A DNA stretch of 64,000 bases from NCBI GenBank assembly GCA_032209605.1, contig JASFXZ010000004.1:558001-622000 (forward strand), read 5' to 3'. The notes under the pieces were generated by a model. The model was not told the origin of the DNA. It saw nothing but the letters and a program-made list of their open reading frames with translations, and did no database searches. A program made the translations under genes and the position numbers. This document shows, one piece after another, positions 38,501 to 49,401 of the stretch (its first letter is position 1; each line of letters opens with the position of its first letter). This DNA is from Mactromeris polynyma (Eukaryota > Mollusca > Bivalvia > Venerida > Mactridae).

Positions 38501-39913
38501 TGGTTGACAGCTTGAACATTCTATCTCACAATTTCCACCCCAACGACCAACGACACATTCAGTACACATTGAGCTGCTTGTACATTGTGTACACGATGCT
38601 TGCCAACGTTTACATTGATTGTTATACAGGTATGTACCTGACTCACATGACAAACATCCACCTGTACTTCGGTCACATCTTGTACAATTTTGTCCACATT
38701 CAATGGTACAATTATCTCCATACATTCCATCTACACAAGATTTACATTGTCCACTTATATCGCAATCTTTACAGCTAGCTGCACATTCCTGCAGACATTG
38801 ATTTTTACCATAAAATCCTTTTGTACAATATGTACACTCCGTGTTTGAGGTACAACTCGCACATTTCTCTGGACATTTTACGCAGGCATGATTGTTGACA
38901 TAGTAATCTTGGTAACTACAGCTACTACACATGTTATCCTGGAGGTAGTATCCGATGTTACATGTTGTACACGTTGTTGCCGAATCACACGTGTTGCACG
39001 ACTGAGGGCACATTATGCACGTGGTATCCCTGAGATGGTAGCCGGTGTTACATGTTGTACATATTGTTGCCGAATCACACGTGGTGCACGCTTTAGGACA
39101 ATGTGTGCAGGTGGTACCCTGGAGATTGTATCCGGTATTACATGTTGTACACGTGGTAGCTGTATCGCACGTGCTGCACGATGGAGAACATTCTCTGCAT
39201 TCGAAATCATTGAGGTAATATCAATTGATGCAAACATGACACTTGATATTGTAACTGAAGTAACTACAATATGTACAGGCATCTGGACACGACCTACATG
39301 CGCTATAGTACCAGAACTGACCCGCTGTACAATGCTGAGTGTAGCAATACTGCACTGAAACAATTGAATATTTAATATGTGATAATAACAACATTGATTG
39401 CAATAATACTAAACATAATACTAAGCATAGTAACAATACTATGAATAATATAAGTAATGAGGAAATAGCGTTTATTCATTATAGTGTCACTATTCAAAGG
39501 ACAACCCATTTCTGACTAATGACACACCTAGAGTGTGAGCACACTTACTCCCTGATTACTGTCCTTTAATCCCAGGTATCAGGCAGGTGAACACATGGTA
39601 ACAATTATCTAATTAGTTGGTGGCTCACCGAGCCGCCATATCAAAACGAACCCCTACCGGGTTTAGATCCTTCGACCTTCCTCTCCTCAGTAGGTCGATT
39701 TTTAAATTAAATGTTGACAAATGTTTTCAATTGTTGACAAAATCATTGATATATTGATAATAATGAATCTACAATAAAGTAATTTTTCTTAAGTACCCTT
39801 GTACCTGTTTCCAATACACAAATTTCACAATTAAGAAAAAATAACAAGGATAAACACGTACCATGGCCTATTGTAAGAAGTACAAACACAATGGACCATA
39901 CGTTGGAAAACAT
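32479..39913 (-). CDS. MEGF/Draper-like scavenger receptor with ITAM tail, six exons
   Basis: Six exons join to 3,369 bases (1,122 residues plus stop). Residues 1-17 (MFSNVWSIVFVLLTIGH) form a signal peptide. Residues 18 to about 976 are cysteine-rich repeats of the CxxCx(n)GYYG / CPxxCxxC kind, as in MEGF10/11, Draper, CED-1 and scavenger receptors class F. Residues about 987-1012 are one transmembrane helix, followed by KVVRKR. The 110-residue tail holds tyrosines at 1064 (YEQL), 1080 (YITM), 1093 (YEQF), 1106 (YSSL) and 1116 (YENI). The last two, six residues apart, fit the ITAM consensus. Relatives of this kind act in engulfment of dying cells or microbes through Src/Syk-type kinases. Codon 62 (39221-39223) is TGA where sister repeats have Gly, so this allele may be null unless it is read through or is an error. 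The exon 2 donor appears to be GC. Ligand and exact orthology are unknown. Confidence 0.8.
33557..33664 (-). CDS. Receptor exon 5: tail with YEQL and YITM
   Basis: The exon follows GTATGTCCAG and ends GGCGGAG|GTAAAA. Phase 1 in and phase 1 out agree with exons 4 and 6. It encodes VVYEQLDRETNL and EEYITMGG. YITM fits the YxxM motif recognised by PI3-kinase SH2 domains; that use is inferred. Confidence 0.75.
34417..34511 (-). CDS. Receptor exon 4: start of cytoplasmic tail
   Basis: The exon lies between TATTTTACAG and AGTG|GTAATA, entering in phase 2 and leaving in phase 1. It encodes RIHRHNETGEIVLGTVH, then RAEHVSLTNFPNQS, hydrophilic and without a known motif. Confidence 0.75.
35695..35818 (-). 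CDS. Receptor exon 3: transmembrane helix
   Basis: The exon follows TTTATATTTCAG, needs one base from exon 2, and ends AAAACG|GTATGT in phase 2. It encodes ISNSKTDSFGV, then a 25-residue hydrophobic helix with Gly spacing (IIGVGIGLFIAILIVAG), then a basic stop-transfer KVVRKR. Confidence 0.85.
36478..39354 (-). CDS. Receptor exon 2: cysteine-rich ectodomain, with in-frame TGA
   Basis: A single 2,877-base exon begins after AATTGTTTCAG and codes for nearly all the extracellular part. The first segment (VQYCYTQHC to CHVCIN) is followed by TGA at 39221-39223, after which the same frame continues as YYLNDFECREC and runs on unbroken for over 900 codons. Three 90-bp repeats (30 residues, CDxATxCTTCN.GY) lie at about 38940-39190. 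An internal duplication follows. The exon ends CMM plus one G at 36478, before GCAAGT. A GT two bases further on would leave the wrong phase. Confidence 0.8.
37291..38938 (-). repeat. Internal tandem duplication in the receptor exon
   Basis: The segment from about 38140 to 38938 is repeated at about 37291 to 38061, offset by 849-873 bp, both multiples of three. Long stretches are identical at DNA level. The main difference is a 24-bp insertion rich in Tyr/His codons (GYTSYYYHHYYS) in the upstream copy. Each copy encodes about 260-280 residues of EGF/furin-like modules, so the duplication keeps the reading frame and lengthens the ectodomain. Confidence 0.85.
39862..39913 (-). CDS. Receptor exon 1: start codon and signal peptide
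   Basis: ATG at 39911-39913 encodes 17 codons of a hydrophobic leader and one extra base before a strong donor (CATG|GTACGTG). The exon leaves in phase 1, which matches the acceptor of exon 2 at 39354. The 5' untranslated part could extend upstream to the right; its start is not visible. Confidence 0.75.
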
Positions 39914-40204
39914 TTTTCCTGAAAATCAATAACAGTGTGTATTGTCTAGAAATATAAACGTTATAACTTTGAGGCAACACCAACTATTAGGACAAATAGT
40001 CAGTAGTAGTTAATCGTCAGTTGTATGTTGTATTATTAGTATGTTAATTCAACATTAAGATACTTTAAGGAATAGCAAACTATTCAATGTCATTCCTTTA
40101 ATACACCGAAATGAAGACATTACATAGTATTCATGCAAACTGATTTGTAACGAGCACGTGTAAGTCATGGACAGACAATAAGAGATTTGTTTAGGTATAG
40201 CCCC

Positions 40205-41423
40205 AGTCCAACTGTCACGACTCTGGGCACGAGCGCCGGCGAATAGGGAAGAATGAAAACGTCGTAGTAGTTAGCCATGTACTGACCCTAGAGAGGGTTA
40301 CATACGCATGCTGTACGCATATTGTACACATCGGTACCAATGCCATAAGAATGCAGTGAGACAGCAGTAAGAACGCGGTACGTTTCCAACAATAATTAAG
40401 AAGAACCAGTAAGAACCCACACGAACTCACTAAGATCACAGTTAGAATGCCGTAGGAATGTCCACGAATCAGTACGAACCACTGCAAACCACCACGATTG
40501 CGACACGAAAATGATACGAATACAGGCGAACTAAACAATATCTGCCCATTGTGTTTGTCTGACAGTATAAATACTGGCGCTTCCCAAGCCAGTTTATCAT
40601 TTATGAAGGGTCCATATCCGGACAGTCCACGAAAGTACAAAATGGATTTCAGAAGATTGCGGATGCTGAACAACTATGTTCAACTTGACGGTGACCATGA
40701 GGTGGCCATTGCAAGACTCATAGACGAATGGAGACAGGTCAGAAGAAGATACTGGGTGATTCTCTGGGTGTTGCGGAGGCAAATCCTTGGTAAGTGCGAG
40801 CGTCTATTCCGCTTGGATCGAAAGAAAATGATTGACAGCCACCATCACGAATTGCTACGATAGGGGAAGATGCCAGTACGCACCAGTACGAACCAGTTCT
40901 GTACAGGCTAAAACTCGGTCGCGTTACGAAACTATGCACGTGTTTTGCTACTGAACGCACTGTTTGCCACTCAGCGCCCACTCGCTCTCGCATATCCAGG
41001 GTAGCAAGCGAATAAATGAGCCGAACACTGCGTTCAGTTACGGCTAACAGTCGCTCAAGTTTTGTTTTGTATCCCTGGTCCATCGTATCACATTGACTGC
41101 ACACGGGGAACCAAATGAAATGCAAAATGAACGGAGGGCTGGTTACCTGCATTAACTGTCTTTGAGGCAGAGAACCAGAATAAAACCGAGGCGGTCATTA
41201 CACTTGGTCGGTCGCGGACTGTAAGCGGGCTTCCGTTCGCCGTAACTGAACGCAAGTAAGAATGCAACTACGAACACACTTAAATCGTGACCCTCCCGTG
41301 AATAGAGGAGAACTGCCCTAGGATCACCAGGACTCCAACAAGAACCCTGTACGAATTATGAAGAATGCCCTAGATTTCTATATTTGTTCCCATTTGACCA
41401 CCCAAAGTCGTGATGGTGGGACT
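40205..41423 (+). mobile_element. Harbinger-like non-autonomous element
   Basis: The left end AGTCCAACTGTCACGACTCT and the reverse complement of the right end (AGTCCCACCATCACGACTTT) match at most positions. The interior is more GC-rich than its flanks and full of ACGAAC/ACGAACC words. It holds a remnant of a PIF/Harbinger-type N-terminus and an inverted pair GCGTTCAGTTACGGC / GCCGTAACTGAACGC. The expected 3-bp target duplication is not clear, and the true ends may lie a few bases further out. Confidence 0.55.
40498..40863 (+). pseudogene. Harbinger-type transposase, N-terminal remnant
   Basis: The frame of about 121 codons has EWRQVRRRYWVILWVLRRQ followed by LGKCERLFRLD, which resembles the conserved N-terminus of HARBI1-like nucleases (RRYWVRPW..RR..FG.YERL). 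The DDE nuclease domain is missing: the frame stops at 40863 and nothing recognisable follows within the element. The start is uncertain; the second Met (MDFRRLRML) is as likely. Probably non-functional. Confidence 0.5.
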
Positions 41424-42029
41424 TAGGCTTTAACTAGAATACGCCTCTTCTTTATCATATTCTACCTCGCCTTATCGTATATCTACAATATAATTCAGTC
41501 ATAACGGCACCAGTGAATTTTGAAAGGATGTAGTTAAATAATATGACAATACTGCGCAGAGGTTACTCCATTTGGCATATCGCATACCGGAGGTTCATGG
41601 CTATCTGCTACCAGATAAAGCAGTAATTTACTTTTAACATTGTCAATATAGATAACTTCCATAACTAGTGTCTTTAAATCGTATATTCTGACTTGAATTG
41701 TAAAATAAATTTATAATGCAGTTTTGCTATGGTTAAAAGTAATTTGGAAATATCATAAAAGTACTAGGGGCATATATTCACAGCTAGCTGTCAACCGGCT
41801 TAACCGCTATATGACCAAAAATGTCTGAAATACATATATATATAAATAAACTAATTAATATAAATACTCATTAATGCTTGTTGTCTCTTTACACCCTTTA
41901 AATTATGAAATTACGACGGCACAGCAATTAACATAATTAACAGTAAATCTAGATGAAAGTTCCACGTGTAAATATAATGATACTCGTGATATGTGTTATG
42001 TGACAGCTATTAAAGCTGAAGTTGTAAAA

Positions 42030-43400
42030 ACTTGTAAAATGTTTGAAAATTATCTCTACCTATGATATCTGTACTCATTATACTTCACTAACCAATGATT
42101 TAATTAAAACCAAACTTACAAATATGATCGAAAATACATTTGGAAGCTATCAGCATGTATTTTTGGCCTGCAATGATGAAAGGGCTTTTTTACTTCTAAT
42201 ACTTACAATAACTTTACCATCTAGACATGTCAGGACGTCTGTTAAGCTCTTAATTTTTAACTGAATAACATCTTTATTCATTTCGATAACCCAGTATACC
42301 AACAGAAAGTTAGTATTGCTATGGATACTAAATGTGCTCCACTTATAGCCGACGTATTCTTATTCTTTTATTATGAAAGAGACTTTATGTTATCCTTATC
42401 CAAAGAAAATCAGATGGATATAATTGATGCTTTCAATAATACATCCCGTTATTAAGACGCTATTTTGAATATCAATAATAAATTGTTTCCAACTATGATA
42501 AATAAAATATATCCAACAGAACAACAACTTTCAAAAGCTATCACCTTTGGATACACATGCCTCGTTTATTGACTTGGACATTTCTGTAGAAAATGGTAAT
42601 ATTACTACAAATATTTATGATAAACGAGATGATTATGACTTTGAGATTATAAATTTTCCATCACTCGTTAGTGATATCTCTAGGAGTCCAACCTAAGGGA
42701 TATATGTATATCAACTTGTATGATATAGGTGAGCAAATAATAATCTAGAGGACTTTAATAAGCGCAACCTTCTACAAACAGGTAAACTTCTAAAGCAAGG
42801 CTATCGTTATCATAAATATGTAAGGCGTGTCGTAAGATTTGCCATAAATATCCCGATATTATTTTAAAATATGGCAGTAGTGTCAACTCTATGTTAAAGA
42901 CAGGAATTACTAAACCTATTTTTTATGGAGATCTGTTATACAAATGTATAAACTTTGCAAAATTCATAATAGTTGTTACTTTGATCAGTTATTTGTGAAA
43001 CTGATTAATAAGTTCATAAGGACGGGTTATTATGATGACATAATGAGAACAACTGCAGAGAAGGTTTTAAGTAAATCAATATAGATTTTCACACGTGTGT
43101 TTACTGCACGCCGGACTAAATGAAGTTATATCTATAAACCGTACTTGATATGGCAGGATAGGACGAATAACAATGTGTTTAGGGATTATGTTCGGGACTT
43201 TGTATACATTATCCTTTGCTCTGGAGCCAACAGGATGTTTTCCATGGAGTATCTTAAAACTTATCGACCTGCCCATTTGGGATTGTGTTGTGTTGTCTAT
43301 GTTTTTTTCTGGTTTACGTTGGTGTTGTCACTGTTTCATTTTGTTCTGTGTAACAACTTAATTTTTATCTCGCATATTTATCAGTTTTTTTACGTCATTA
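42030..43400 (+). pseudogene. Decayed reverse transcriptase (Penelope-like or related retroelement)
   Basis: Pieces of one coding sequence are spread over three frames with many stops. In order: LIKTKLTNMIENTFG, then MDTKCAPLIADVF and YYERDFM, then a degraded active site where NTSRY is followed by a stop and DA (families of this type have YLDD), then IDLDISVENGNITT and IYDKRDDYDFEIINFPS, then KLLKQGYRYHK, and a final stretch with TGCFPWSILK near 43240. The order and motifs fit a reverse transcriptase found in many invertebrate repeats, but the exact class is uncertain. It is an inactive relic. It lies downstream of the receptor gene's 5' end, on the opposite strand. Confidence 0.55.
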
Positions 43401-44837
43401 ACATGTTATGACGTCATCAATCTTTTCTTATACATATGACGTCGTTTGACACTACCAAGAAAACTTTTCTCTCTATAATGCTGTTTCATAACACAACTAA
43501 ATATTCATTGGGTACATTCGTATTTTTGTGTTTTCGTTTTAGTTTTCTTAATAGACATAGTTCTATTTGTTTTAAATTCCATATGGCTATCACTAGTATC
43601 TAAGAATTGTTTAATTATTAACTAAATTATCAAGTTGACTTTATTTTAAATTTTATATTAGATTATAAATTTGATATTTTATGGTTATTGCACATTCTTA
43701 TGTCATTATTGTTAGTTACAGGGAGCGAGGTCAGTATTAGTCTGCTTGTTTCTTCGTGCTGGATTAATTATACACTCCTACACAGCGCTTGGATTCCACT
43801 ACCGTTACATTCACACGCTGCTGTATTACCCAGTATATTTTGATATTTGACCTCGAATTCACCGTTCGTTCCTGATACTAAATTGTATTGGTCGGCACGA
43901 TCACGTGACTACTGAGTGGATAATATATGGGTATTTTCCAGTGTAATAACCAATCAAATGTGTACAAAATGTATAGCATTTCGCGTCGAGGGAAATTTTG
44001 ACTATCTAGCTAATCGGTTTTCCATTTGCAGAAGGCAGTGGTTCGTTCTTTCATCGAGGATTGTACTGAAACGTATTACAAATAGTGTGGCGAATTTGAG
44101 TAACGAGATGCTGAGTATGAACGAGATGACGCATTTTTAAAATATCCGCAGATTCAGGATCGACAGCTGTTTAAATTACCTTAAATCACTAAACATTTAC
44201 AGGCATCGGAATAATTTTGACATGCCGACAAAACGGTAGTCACTTACGTTAGATATATTTAATTTTTCTAACAATTTTCATTGTTACATGTCTATTCAAT
44301 GCACACTCGCATTTATTAAATAAGCTTTATTTACACTTCATGTTTACTGTCTTACATTTGGGACATTAGCGAGTAAATACACGCGTCTCACTGTATTGCT
44401 GTGGACGCATATGATTTCGCCTGTCTAAAAATATAAAATATCAGTCATGCGGGAGTTATAAAGCAGAGGGTGAATATGAAGGTATCGGAAAAAGCGCCCG
44501 ATGCTAAAGGAAAGTAGATTTATAACAGTGTGGCTGTTGTCATGTACGTAATAGTTAATCGCTTTTAATGATTAGTTACTGCCAACTTAGTCAATTAATG
44601 TATATATGTTGGAAATCAATAAATATATAGCGATTAAGTGTGAGGTTAGTTAGCTGTTAAATCGATTTAAACTCAAAGTATTTTTACTGACAGTTCCAAG
44701 GCTGTAATTCGCAGTATGTTTTTATTTCTGTTTGTGTTTTGATTGTATGTTATATTTCCCTTTTCACTGTGCCATTCTTTCACTTTATATAGTGTCAGGT
44801 TATTTCCAGCCCAGTTTCAGTATATTGTTGCTAGCTG

Positions 44838-45400
44838 TCTTGACTTGTCCAGTGATAATTTCCATCCATTAATCCCCCCTTCACTGTCTTATTTGATTCT
44901 CCTAGGTATTCCTTATGGTCTGCCAGGCAATTCCTTGCACCTCTGTTCCTTAACGTATGTACCCTTTAACCTCCTCAAGTGCCTTATGTGTTATGGCTTG
45001 TTGTTTTCCCGGAAGTCGGTGTAGGGAGGCACACTTTATGTATTTTGGATTCGCCGTATCGCATGGCATGTGATTCTGCTCTGCATACTGCTTACATATT
45101 TAAAATAAAATAACGGATATGCAGTTCTTTCAATTGATATACGATTCTAGGTATGTTCTCTCCCTTTCTTACTAGTATTACTGACTGTCTTGGCATGTTC
45201 CGTGATGTATTCCATCCATTTATGTTTCTTTTCTTGTTGTCCCTCATGTTTTTTTTTTAGATTTTCGTTATGGATGACCAGACCATTTATTGCACACCTA
45301 TTCCCATACGCGTTTACCCTACTTCCTTCCCCAGTGCCTTATGTGCTGTGGACTGTTTGTTTACCGGGGGTTTCTGTGTGGTGACATTGTCTTGTATATA
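44838..45400 (+). repeat. Diverged direct duplication (44838-45050 and 45183-45400)
   Basis: The two segments share GCTGTCTTG/GACTGTCTTG, TTCCATCCATT, a T-rich block followed by TTATGG, TTGCAC and CCTATTCC/CTGTTCC, ACCCT and AGTGCCTTATGTG, in the same order. They may be two copies of the 3' part of a repeat. Neither copy codes for a recognisable protein. Confidence 0.5.
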
Positions 45401-45909
45401 TGGTGTTCCCGGTGTCAACTTAGTCTCCTTTTTATAATATTTTAAAATAATAAAAAACATTTCACATTATCAATTGTTGATTTGTCATTTTATATATACA
45501 ATATAAATATATCATGCATACATTTAAGATCAACCTCCTCCTTGACTAGTTGATAGAATATTTGGACTATTATCATGCATCCATAAGGAAGTTATTGCGA
45601 CCCTTAAGCTGAGTATACAAGGACACTAATCTTCATTTACATCCGTTTTGCATCCTTGAGTTTTCAGTGTTTAAGTGATGAACTAGCTGGATAATAATTT
45701 CTTTTGTAGTCGAATGTATTTAGTGTTTATGTTTACCGAAAATTATTATCTGGACCCTGTATTATATACTCACCGATGTTTTGACTGACCATAGCCGGAA
45801 TACAGCGGTTCACCACAATGGTAAGACAATGATGAAGCTTGGCTCCAGTGGAATAACTTGTGCAAACATTGTAATAATGCTACGAAAACTCAAACACTGG
45901 CATGTATTA

Positions 45910-45974
45910 CAGTAAAATCTCAAATACAAAATATCGGTTTTCAAGGGTGGTCTATTATTATTGAGGTTTTACTG
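45910..45974. mobile_element. 65-bp MITE, TA-flanked
   Basis: It begins CAGTAAAATCTCAA and ends TTGAGGTTTTACTG, near-perfect inverted repeats each flanked by TA. It belongs to the same group as 29801-29963 and 53338-53424 by end sequence and by the shared TTTTCAAGGGTGGTC word, and is the shortest member here. Confidence 0.75.
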
Positions 45975-46951
45975 TATTCGTATCTACATTACATAACGAA
46001 TCAAACTCCACATTTCAACGAAAACATTTCCTTTGGATATCCCCTTTTAAACCCACAGGCAATAAACATATAGCAACTGGATATATATCCATCATTATCC
46101 ATTACATGTCTTTGTATTTCTTGAATGACAAAGAAACTGTGCACTGAAGAGACATGTACACTCTAAAGAAAAATCAACGATTGTTATCCAGTACATTTAC
46201 GTAGCATATTATTGAAGAAATAATCAAATTTAAATAAGAAACTGTTACATTACCAGTATCAACATTCGTTAACTACGTCTAGTATCTGTCAGGCATCAAA
46301 GGTGTTTGCTGTGAAAACGGTTGTCATATACACTTAACAAAACTTATAATTGAGCAGGTTTAAATATGACCGTATCTTGGTCAATATTAGTCTGATATTG
46401 CTGATATTTTCAACAACTATAGCATAGATACCAGGCATAATTATATTATTCATTTCATGTCAGAAATCCGCAGATTGAATAAATAAAATAAATAAATGTG
46501 ATGATGCGTTAAAAATCAACACTGCAGCTCCGTCTTAAAGATGATTGAAAAAAGTCTAATAGCGCGCGTCCACATCCTGGCTCAATGCACCGTGTTATTT
46601 AAACCTATCAATTCGGCCATAGTATCAAAATCGACACATAGCCGATAGCCAACATACACAATTTCGTGTAGAAATGTATTCAATAAAAAGTTATTCGTCA
46701 TTAAACAATTGCACACCTTTTAACAAGTTTTGTTAAGTGTATACACTTTGTAGTACATAATATTTCAAATTTCAAAACATTTACCGCCAGTTACTGAAAC
46801 ATTTACAACAAGTTCCTCCGAATACAGTAAAGTGAAACTTAATTTTTGTAAGCTTATCCCATCCAAAGATGTCAACGTTTTGAAAACTACAGCAAATTGC
46901 AGTTGTAAAACATTATAAAAATGTCGACTAGATTACGGTGTTTGATTTTCA

Positions 46952-47176
46952 TTGAATTTGAAGATTTGCACTCGGTTTATTCAAAGTAGAATCAAAGAGG
47001 ACAAACAACGAAGGAGGGGGCATTATTGGATGGAAAATATTACACCTGACAAGTCAAAACAGCTGTCAAAAATAGGCCGAAACTGGGCAGAAAATAACCT
47101 GACCAGTATAAAAAGTGAAATAATTGCACAGAGGAAGGGACACACTCACTATAACACACATTCATTTAGTTACTGA
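46952..47176 (+). pseudogene. Fragment possibly of a YqaJ-type nuclease gene, 5' part
   Basis: A short frame reads RIKEDKQRRRGHYWMENIT and NLTSIKSEIIAQRK, a highly charged helical stretch of the kind found upstream of YqaJ-type (phage-exonuclease-like) domains in multi-copy mollusc proteins. The resemblance is weak. It lies just left of the large palindrome and would be continued by 48937-49401 on the other side. Confidence 0.25.
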
Positions 47177-47421
47177 TCTTAAATTGTATATACTTCTTGC
47201 TAAAAAATTGAATAATGATCGAATATACTGGGGATTCTGATTTCAATAACCTTTGGAAACAAGAACAGCATAATGATTAAAACAGCGATAACATGGTATC
47301 CAATTTAATTTATTGAGTAAGTTTGGAGTAATCAAGATTGGCAAATTCATTTGAATTATACTAGCTACTCGCGCTTGTAATTTACTGGGAGATATTTTTT
47401 TACATTTTCTTCCAGTATGTC

Positions 47422-48927
47422 CATGTTCACCATTTAAAATTCCAATAGATTTGTCCTATTATTCGGATTTTAGTTTACAATTATTTTGTGATAAATTGGA
47501 AGTATTTGAATATGACGATACTTATTTGAAAGTAACACAGTTTTTTGAGATTTTTATTTTAAGGTTCCTATCTTCATGATTTAACGTATAGTGATTAATT
47601 GTCTAGTCGAAACATTTACTTGAAAAATAACAGTAGATTTTGTTCCATTGTACCATCAAGTATTGCTTATCCCAATAAACGATACACATTCTTGTAAATC
47701 TGCATACCAAATCGCAGGAATTCACACAGACTGCAGTTATGTTATCACAATAAGTGATACAGCATCAATGCAATACATGTGATACAGTCTTTATTAAAAC
47801 ACTATCCTGTGAATTTAAAGTATTTTCGTAGCAAAAAAAAAATACGTAGCATAGCTTTGATCTGACTTTATTACGAAATGTTATTTACAAGCAATGAATC
47901 ATACGAAGCCAAATTCAGACGAAACTAGATATTCAAGCACAGACTTATGTCTGTTTTTTATGGTTTCCGCCAGCGATTTGCTTGAAGCACATTGTGTTAT
48001 ATAAAGTACCATGCATTTATAAACGAAACATGATTCTTTATGATATATATTGTGTACAGTTTACTTACTGTTTTAATTGTGTCAAAATGTAAACCGCTGT
48101 GTATTTATCATAACTACCGCATTGAAATCACATCGCAACAACCGGGATGACACAGTCTGGTTTCTACGCTGTGTCTTTGACTTGACAATAATTTGACGTA
48201 ATTAAATGGATAACTCCGAAAAACAGTCAGTAAATTATACATCATATTATCATGAAGTATCATTTTTTCCGTTATCAACGCATGGTTCCATTTAAAACCA
48301 GATGTACATTGTATAAACTTAGAAAATCACCGAAGGAAACTAAAAAACAGCTCGATGTATAATTATTATGCCTGAATATCGATTTTTCGTCTGAATTATG
48401 CTTCAAATGATACATTATTTGTATTTAATATAATCGCAAAAATGTCAGATCACAGCTATGATACATATATCTACCGGCATTTTGCAATATGCCAAGAAAT
48501 TGCTTCAAATGTACATGGTGGTGTTTTGTAATGACTGTATCATTTATTGCACTGATGCTGTATCACTTATGGTGATTACACATATGCATTATGTATGAAT
48601 TATTGCGATCTGTGTATACTGATTTCACAAAATTTGTATCATTTATTGTGATAAACACTACTTGATTAAACCGTTTATTTTGTGTGTTTCATGTACAATG
48701 GAAGAATTCAAGTGTATATACTGTGATTTGGCACACAATTAATCACTGTACGGTAGCGCATGAAGATAGGAACCTTAAAATAAAAAAATATCAAAATACT
48801 GTGCTACTAACAAACAATTATCGTCATATTAAAAAAGACTTTTAAATTATCCCAAAAGAATTAAAAACTTCATAAATCGTTCCAAATAATGAGACAAAAT
48901 CTATACGAATTTCAAAATTTGAACATG
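47422..48927. repeat. 1.5-kb imperfect palindrome
   Basis: The left arm (47422 to about 48095) matches the reverse complement of the right arm (about 48200-48927) in order along its whole length. Paired blocks include CATGTTCA at the outer edge, AAGGTTCCTATCTTCATG (47561 with 48776), AGTGATTAATTGT, ATAAGTGATACAGCATCA (47750 with about 48570), GATCTGACATTT-like, and AATTCAGACGAAA. About 100 bp separate the arms. Small indels and substitutions are frequent, so the two arms are not recent copies. The best reading is a fold-back element or two head-to-head copies of one repeat. It has no coding frames of note. Confidence 0.8.
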
Positions 48928-48936
48928 AATCATGTC

Positions 48937-49401
48937 AAAGAGCAGTTGGTTGAATCGGGAAAAGAAATGTTTGACACTGTTGAGTAGACGCGTAAAAGAA
49001 ATGAGATTGAGTAAACAGAAGAAAATGATTGCACTAGACAAACTCATTTGACTGCAGAAGAAATAAAAGCATCACTGTTGAAACACAGATCAGGACCCTG
49101 GCATGAGGTTAGAAATTTAGCGAAATGTCACCGGCAGTACTTGCCATACGGCGAGAGGTTTACGTGGCTTAAAGTAGCAGAAAGAACACATTGGAGTTGT
49201 TTATCACCAGCAAACAAAAGGAAACATTCTAATGAAGTTGATGAACGTTTGAAGCATGGTGTGGAAAATGAAATTAATGCAGTCGCTGCACTAGTGTCAA
49301 AAGTGTTGCCTGTGTATCAGCCAGACGCCGTGTACGTTGAAATGAGTTGTGAGACTATAATGGAAGACAAACGAATACCAATGTCACAGATTGTCATTTA
49401 A
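48937..49401 (+). pseudogene. Fragment resembling a YqaJ-type nuclease protein
   Basis: The first part is a charged stretch in broken frames (MRLSKQKKMIALDKLI). From 49048 an open frame of about 117 codons follows: TAEEIKASLLKHRSGPW, GERFTWLKVAERTHW, then RLKHGVENEINAVAALVSKV and LPVYQPDAVYVE. HG.ENEINAVA....VLP and a following Y.E segment recur just before the YqaJ/PD-DExK nuclease core in mollusc multi-copy proteins. The nuclease core itself is absent: the frame stops at 49401. Probably a relic of a mobile or amplified gene. The family call rests on memory of the motif only. Confidence 0.35.

Larger units (their letters stand above)
43430..46900. other. Non-coding stretch with repeats
   Basis: No exon could be supported. 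It contains a diverged direct duplication and a 65-bp MITE, both listed separately. The rest looks like old transposon or intergenic DNA. Confidence 0.45.

Noticed and set aside
37208..38801. Several plus-strand open frames of 60-140 codons opposite the receptor exon
   Set aside because: They are antisense shadows of the cysteine-rich repeats, with repeated Val/Thr/Ile/Tyr text that simply mirrors Cys/Gly codons.
39171..39260. A tiny intron (GTGTCATG...GAATGCAG) that would splice out the TGA
   Set aside because: It would be only about 50 bases, would delete conserved cysteines, and the residues after the TGA (YYLNDFEC) match the repeat consensus, so they are coding.
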